Shown here: in pieces, positions 5,150-7,961 of the stretch
Numbering within the stretch: the first letter of the stretch is position 1
Layout of the letters: every line of letters starts with the position of its first letter
Assembly (NCBI GenBank): GCA_038209275.1
Contig: JBBQXW010000335.1
Coordinates: 1 to 7,961 of the forward strand
DNA: 7,961 nucleotides
Source of the DNA: L227-5C sp038209275
GTDB taxonomy: Bacteria > Chloroflexota > Chloroflexia > Chloroheliales > Chloroheliaceae
Reading direction: 5' to 3'
The notes under the pieces: model-generated
The model's input: only the letters and a program-made list of their open reading frames with translations
Databases searched by the model: none
Told to the model about the DNA's origin: nothing
Made by a program: the position numbers and the translations under genes

Positions 5150-5521
5150 ATGCAAGCTGTAACGTTACACCAGAATGATGGCAATAAAATGGGGAAACAG
5201 GGTCAGGTTCAATTTGCAGAATTAGCAATGAATCAGGCGGCACAGGAATTAGATTGTCCTTTGCTGGCCCGACCACTTTATCTTTACCGTACCAGCAACG
5301 AATTAAACACCGAGAAATTGGCAGCCTGGCTTGGGTTGAGTGAGGTTGAAGATTTACACCGACTCGCAATGTGTCTCACTCCGCGTCCCGGCGGTCTTGC
5401 TCCTTACTGGGATGAAGCTTTCGCCGAACTATCGGTAAAATTTCCGACCTTGCGTTGTGTCCGTCTCCAAATGGTTATTGCCGCTACCTGCCCAACCCGG
5501 AAGATAGCTTCTAGTTTCTAG
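5150..5521 (+). CDS. Small helical protein of unknown function with repeat-derived C-terminus
   Basis: A 123-residue soluble protein with a strong ribosome-binding site (AAGGAG, 6 nt before ATG). Residues 51-78 (ELNTEKLAAWLGL then LHRLAMCLTPRP) have a helix-turn-helix-like spacing. They vaguely recall a small helical domain of Chloroflexota and Actinobacteria proteins with the pattern LxxxLG, then LAxCxxPR; this is a weak, memory-based resemblance. W86 and the segment about 87-112 (DEAFAELSVKFP then RLQMVIAA) would form further helices. The final codons TCTAGTTTCTAG (S, F, stop) belong to the first units of a 7-bp repeat array, so the original C-terminus may have been altered or truncated by the repeat. 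It converges on the lysin-like gene. Function not recognised. Confidence 0.7.
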   Translation: MQAVTLHQNDGNKMGKQGQVQFAELAMNQAAQELDCPLLARPLYLYRTSNELNTEKLAAWLGLSEVEDLHRLAMCLTPRPGGLAPYWDEAFAELSVKFPTLRCVRLQMVIAATCPTRKIASSF

Positions 5522-5639
5522 TTTCTGGTTTCTAGTTTCTGGTTTCTGGTTCGGATTTTGGTCTAAAAGCAGCTTCCTACTTTAGAAAGTACTATCAAGT
5601 TTCGCCAGATGAAACTAGAAACTAAAAACTAGAAACTAA
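5508..5639. repeat. Paired inverted arrays of the 7-bp repeat TTTCTRG
   Basis: Plus-strand units run from 5509 to 5549: a partial TTCTAG, then five units TTTCTAG or TTTCTGG. Four units in the opposite orientation (AAACTAG/AAACTAA) occupy 5612-5639, separated by about 60 nt. The two arrays can pair into a long imperfect stem between convergent genes and may serve as a bidirectional 3' end. They overlap both coding ends: each gene finishes with Ser-Ser-Phe-stop read from the repeat. Confidence 0.85.
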
Positions 5640-6431
5640 CCGAATAACCTGCTGAATGTAGACCGCCGGGTTGTTGCGGTCAGCGCTGGGCGCGTACACT
5701 GGGATGATTTGCTCCAGCGTTTTTAAATTCCACTGAGTAATATACAGGTCTTTAATAAGTTTGAACCAATCTTCCGCTCCGGCTTCCCAGCTGGAATAAC
5801 GCCGAAAAGAGCCGTTGCCGGAGGTCTGGTAACATTCGTAGCCGGAAGTACAGCGAATGTTGCCGATAGATTTGGTAACGGCAGCCACGCCTTGTGTGCC
5901 AGCGCCGCTTTCGTGAATAAAAAAAGCCAGCGCAAAGGCCGGGTCTATTCCGTAACGCACTCCTAGCTCATAAATCGCCTGACCCGTACCTACGGCGGGC
6001 GAACGATATTGCTGCAACACCGCATTGATACGCTCGGCACTGATACTAGGGCTACGCAAAAGTGCATTAGGGCCGGAAGCCGCCGGAACAGGCGCGGATA
6101 CCTTCGATTGGGCCGGGGCAAGGCTGGTGTTTTCAAACGGATAAACCTGTTCGCCACCGTCCGTTTTGGGCAAAATCGAGAGCGCATTTATAAACAGCCA
6201 GCTACACACGAATAAACCAAGCGCTGACAGGAGCAGCCAGCGTTTGGGCAACAAACGCCACCTGTCGGATATTTTATCGAGCAGTGCAAAACGGGCAACC
6301 CGGCGCGGGCGCAAGGTTTCGTGGTAGCTATAGGCGTACTGGTAAACAGGTTCTAATTCTTCCTCAAAATAATCTTCTTTAGAATAATCGGAGTAATCAA
6401 AGTCTCGTTTTCGAGCCAGTGCGCCACTCAT
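5622..6431 (-). CDS. Membrane-anchored glucosaminidase/lysozyme-like cell-wall hydrolase
   Basis: A 269-residue type II membrane protein. Residues 1-62 form a cytoplasmic tail rich in acidic and Tyr/Phe residues, then basic (RPRR 41-44). One transmembrane helix spans about 64-87, followed by a Pro/Ala/Ser-rich linker (about 100-130). The extracellular domain is at 145-269. FIHESGAGTQGVA (171-183) carries the likely catalytic Glu174, followed by KSIGNIRC, two cysteines (C194, C200) that may form a disulfide, and FRRYSSWEAGAEDWF (209-223). This pattern matches glucosaminidase (GH73-like)/lysozyme-fold domains that cut peptidoglycan glycan strands. It overlaps the upstream gene by ATGA, so translation is coupled. 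The last residues VSSF and the stop come from a 7-bp repeat array, so the native end may have been replaced. A catalytic role is likely; the exact bond cleaved is not known. Confidence 0.82.
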   Translation of the reverse strand: MSGALARKRDFDYSDYSKEDYFEEELEPVYQYAYSYHETLRPRRVARFALLDKISDRWRLLPKRWLLLSALGLFVCSWLFINALSILPKTDGGEQVYPFENTSLAPAQSKVSAPVPAASGPNALLRSPSISAERINAVLQQYRSPAVGTGQAIYELGVRYGIDPAFALAFFIHESGAGTQGVAAVTKSIGNIRCTSGYECYQTSGNGSFRRYSSWEAGAEDWFKLIKDLYITQWNLKTLEQIIPVYAPSADRNNPAVYIQQVIRLVSSF

Positions 6432-7228
6432 TTTTCGCCCCCGTTTTTCAGTTTGAGTCGGCCTCTTTCTTCACCAGTAATGGGCCGAAAGGTGCTGTTC
6501 TCATTGATATAAATCACTAACTGATTATCTACGCTCAAAAGCATATCCACGTGATTATCGCCGTTCACGTCTTCAAAGCGCAGCTTGACCGGGACGAGTT
6601 CGCTTTCTTTGCCGAACAAACGCGGGCCTGGAAAAACGCGAGTTTTGCTGACATCACCGCCGGGATACTCAATCACGGTAATCTGGCGATTATTATTCTG
6701 GGCGATAAAGTGGCTGGGCGTGCCGTCCTGCTCGTTGTGTCCGACAAACTGATCTAGTTGCATGGTGCGGGGTCGTCCGTAGGCCAAATCGTCCTGCCAG
6801 GTTTGCCAGGCTTTCAGGCCAGTAGAAATGAGCAGGTAGGCCAGGAAACATGCTAATACTACTCCCAACGCTATCGCCGCCAGCTTTAATTTACCCATGC
6901 TCAACCAGTCCAGGCTTACATCGGGACGGGGTTGTGGTTGTGGGCGAGTTTGCGGGCGCAAGGTTGGGACGGGCGCAGTTGGTGGCCTTCGTATACCTGG
7001 GACGGGCAGAGCAGCCGGCTGGGGATTGGGCATAGGCAGAGTGGCGCGGCGCGGCGGCATGTTCGGCAAAGGCGGTGGCGGGATGGGTACAGGCAGCGCC
7101 GCCGCATCTTCGCCCATCACTTTATATGAAGGCGGTACGTTGGCACGAGACCGTCGAGTAACCTGTTCAGTTTTATTTGGCTCATCCTCAAAAAAATCAA
7201 AATCTGGCGCAGTATTAAAGTCACGCAT
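6428..7228 (-). CDS. Single-pass membrane protein with proline-rich cytoplasmic region
   Basis: A 266-residue protein, first gene of the operon. Its acidic-aromatic start (FDFFEDEP, 9-16) resembles the start of the downstream lysin-like protein. A Pro-rich, Arg-containing disordered region follows (about 45-103), then a transmembrane helix (about 114-136) and an extracellular domain of about 125 residues. The latter contains FEDVNGDNHVDMLLSVDNQ (218-236). DxNGDxxxD is the calcium-loop pattern of FG-GAP/VCBS or dockerin-like repeats, here a single copy in a beta-rich context. No enzyme motif is seen. It is probably a partner or scaffold for the adjacent hydrolase, in keeping with the ATGA overlap. 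AAGGAG lies 10 nt before the ATG on the minus strand. Function is not established. Confidence 0.78.
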   Translation of the reverse strand: MRDFNTAPDFDFFEDEPNKTEQVTRRSRANVPPSYKVMGEDAAALPVPIPPPPLPNMPPRRATLPMPNPQPAALPVPGIRRPPTAPVPTLRPQTRPQPQPRPDVSLDWLSMGKLKLAAIALGVVLACFLAYLLISTGLKAWQTWQDDLAYGRPRTMQLDQFVGHNEQDGTPSHFIAQNNNRQITVIEYPGGDVSKTRVFPGPRLFGKESELVPVKLRFEDVNGDNHVDMLLSVDNQLVIYINENSTFRPITGEERGRLKLKNGGEK

Positions 7229-7301
7229 CTCCGCCGCGCTCCTTCCTGGGGCAGTAAATCTCTTAACCCAAAGTTCGTAAGACCAAAAGAATGTACTGGT
7301 A

Positions 7302-7330
7302 ATTTTAGAACAAAGGTACTATAAAGTCAA
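7302..7330 (-). promoter_or_regulatory. Sigma-70 promoter of the two-gene membrane operon
   Basis: On the minus strand TTGACT (7330-7325) is followed by exactly 17 nt and TAAAAT (7307-7302), both close to consensus. Transcription should begin near 7295, giving a leader of about 65 nt before the start at 7228. Confidence 0.8.
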
Positions 7331-7406
7331 GCGTTTTCGAACTGAAAAAGACTGAAATATGCCTGAAAATGAACCCAATTTAGCCTATTGAAATATTAGA
7401 ACAGGA

Positions 7407-7446
7407 ACACAGATGAACGCAGATTAGCACAGATAAACACAGATGA
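7407..7446. repeat. Four tandem 10-bp repeats (RCRCAGATDA)
   Basis: ACACAGATGA, ACGCAGATTA, GCACAGATAA and ACACAGATGA follow each other without gaps. The period is close to one helical turn of DNA. It lies about 75 nt upstream of the operon's -35 box. Sequences of the ACACAGAT type recur between genes in many bacteria, so it may be a dispersed repeat rather than an operator. Confidence 0.75.
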
Positions 7447-7475
7447 TTATTAAATAGAGGAGGGAGGGTAACGGG

Positions 7476-7502
7476 AAAAAAGCGGGCCGTAGCTTGCCCG
7501 CT
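7476..7502 (-). terminator. Intrinsic terminator of the right-edge gene
   Basis: AGCGGGC (7481-7487) pairs with GCCCGCT (7496-7502) around an 8-nt loop. On the minus strand the stem is followed by six T (7481-7476, the first being the last stem base). It lies about 140 nt after the stop of the gene ending at 7643 and should end that transcript before the membrane operon's promoter. Confidence 0.8.
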
Positions 7503-7555
7503 ATGTAACGGTATTGGTTAACAAAAGAAAAGATAAGGAGACTTTCTAAGGAACG

Positions 7556-7638
7556 AGGACGGAGGGACGAGAACGGAGGAAACCTTTAGAACAAAGGAGC
7601 ATTTTCTCCGCCGTCCTCCGTCCTCATCTCTTCGTCCT
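7556..7638. repeat. Second pair of inverted 7-bp repeat arrays (AGGACGG type)
   Basis: The left array reads AGGACGG, AGGGACG, AGAACGG, AGGAAAC (7556-7583). The right array reads TTCTCCG, CCGTCCT, CCGTCCT, CATCTCT, TCGTCCT (7604-7638), the same unit in the opposite orientation. An exact 11-bp inverted match is GAGGACGGAGG (7555-7565) with CCTCCGTCCTC (7615-7625). The centre folds as CCTTT (7583-7587) with AAAGG (7593-7597). It lies between the stop of the right-edge gene and that gene's terminator. The architecture is the same as at 5508-5639, with a different unit. Confidence 0.75.
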
Positions 7639-7642
7639 TCTA

Positions 7643-7961
7643 CTAGACCCATCCTTTCTGGCGAAGGATTTGCTTGCCGAGTAGACCGAGTAGTACTTCG
7701 TATTTTGTGCCTTTGTTTTCGGGATGGTACTCGAAGCGGTTACGCTCGAAATACTGCACCGTGTAGACCTTGCCGTCGTCCGGGTTTTGCTCCTGGAACT
7801 GTTCGCTAATCGGGAAGCCGAAGATTGCCAGACCGCCGTTGCCCCACCAGTAAGTCGCGAACGGGCCAGTTAGCGAATGACCAGTTTCCGGGAAATAGGT
7901 ATTTTCGCGGGTCGAGGCGAAAGGCGTAGTTTTAGGGAAACTCCGGCCCTGGGTTAGCTGG
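7643..7961 (-). CDS. C-terminal part of a secreted Chloroflexota-type protein (partial)
   Basis: The gene runs off the right edge; 105 codons and a TAG stop (7643-7645) are present. The visible part contains RENTYFPETGHSL (18-30), TGPFATYWWGNGGLAIFGFP (31-50), ISEQFQE (51-57), then YTVQYFERNRFEYHPENKGT (66-85) and YEVLLGLLGKQIL (87-99). This arrangement is typical of an extracellular domain of about 100 residues that I recall at the C-terminus of Chloroflexota secreted proteins and wall-associated enzymes. Its ligand is not known to me. The N-terminal function cannot be seen. It was found by translating the minus strand directly. A terminator follows at 7476-7502 and a repeat array lies between. 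Confidence 0.85.
   Translation of the reverse strand, partial: QLTQGRSFPKTTPFASTRENTYFPETGHSLTGPFATYWWGNGGLAIFGFPISEQFQEQNPDDGKVYTVQYFERNRFEYHPENKGTKYEVLLGLLGKQILRQKGWV

Noticed and set aside
6897..7280. Plus-strand open frame of 127 codons opposite the proline-rich gene
   Set aside because: Its Gly/Arg-rich composition is the antisense shadow of a Pro-rich coding region, and it runs into the minus-strand promoter region without a start signal.
7407..7446. 10-bp tandem repeats as a replication origin or iteron set
   Set aside because: Only four short units, no initiator gene nearby, and ACACAGAT-type repeats are common between genes.

Overview
The window looks like an accessory stretch of a Chloroflexota chromosome. 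The best evidence for that is the gene cut by the right edge. Its last 105 residues (ETGHSL, GPF, YW, GFPIS, TVQYFERNRFEYHPEN, YEVLLGLLG) match a C-terminal extracellular domain I associate with Chloroflexota secreted proteins. A Hanks-type kinase and a membrane-anchored wall-lysin-like operon fit this origin. This rests on recalled family knowledge, not on a search.

Left part (1-2971): two proteins expected to act on the ribosome lie on the minus strand. One is an ABC-F ATPase (231-1910). The other is a clear homologue of the NpmA/KamB aminoglycoside-resistance methyltransferases, which modify A1408 of 16S rRNA (2241-2927). Between them are the 3' remnant of a SF1 (RecD2/UvrD-like) helicase gene and a perfect 22-bp-stem bidirectional terminator. 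The ABC-F segment is bracketed by two diverged copies of the methyltransferase 3' end plus terminator (1-71 and 2212-2282). A large perfect palindrome (99-168) interrupts the left copy. Two further perfect inverted repeats sit on either side of the methyltransferase start, suggesting its expression is controlled.

Middle part (2972-5521): the plus strand carries a small very basic protein, a 103-residue protein with four STTGDGHP repeats, a strong terminator that overlaps a possible antiterminator, a soluble Ser/Thr protein kinase, and a 123-residue unknown protein. The repeat protein presents RRGST-type sites next to the kinase, so it is a candidate multisite substrate. A multi-core RiPP precursor is the main alternative.

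Right part (5508-7961): a minus-strand operon with a clear sigma-70 promoter encodes two single-pass membrane proteins that overlap by ATGA. The first has a proline-rich cytoplasmic part and an extracellular domain with a DxNGDxxxD loop. The second has an extracellular glucosaminidase/lysozyme-like domain. Two intergenic regions carry arrays of 7-bp repeats in inverted orientation (TTTCTRG at 5508-5639, AGGACGG-type at 7556-7638). The first array supplies the stop codons and the shared SSF tail of both convergent genes around it. The partial Chloroflexota-type gene at the right edge ends in a good minus-strand terminator.
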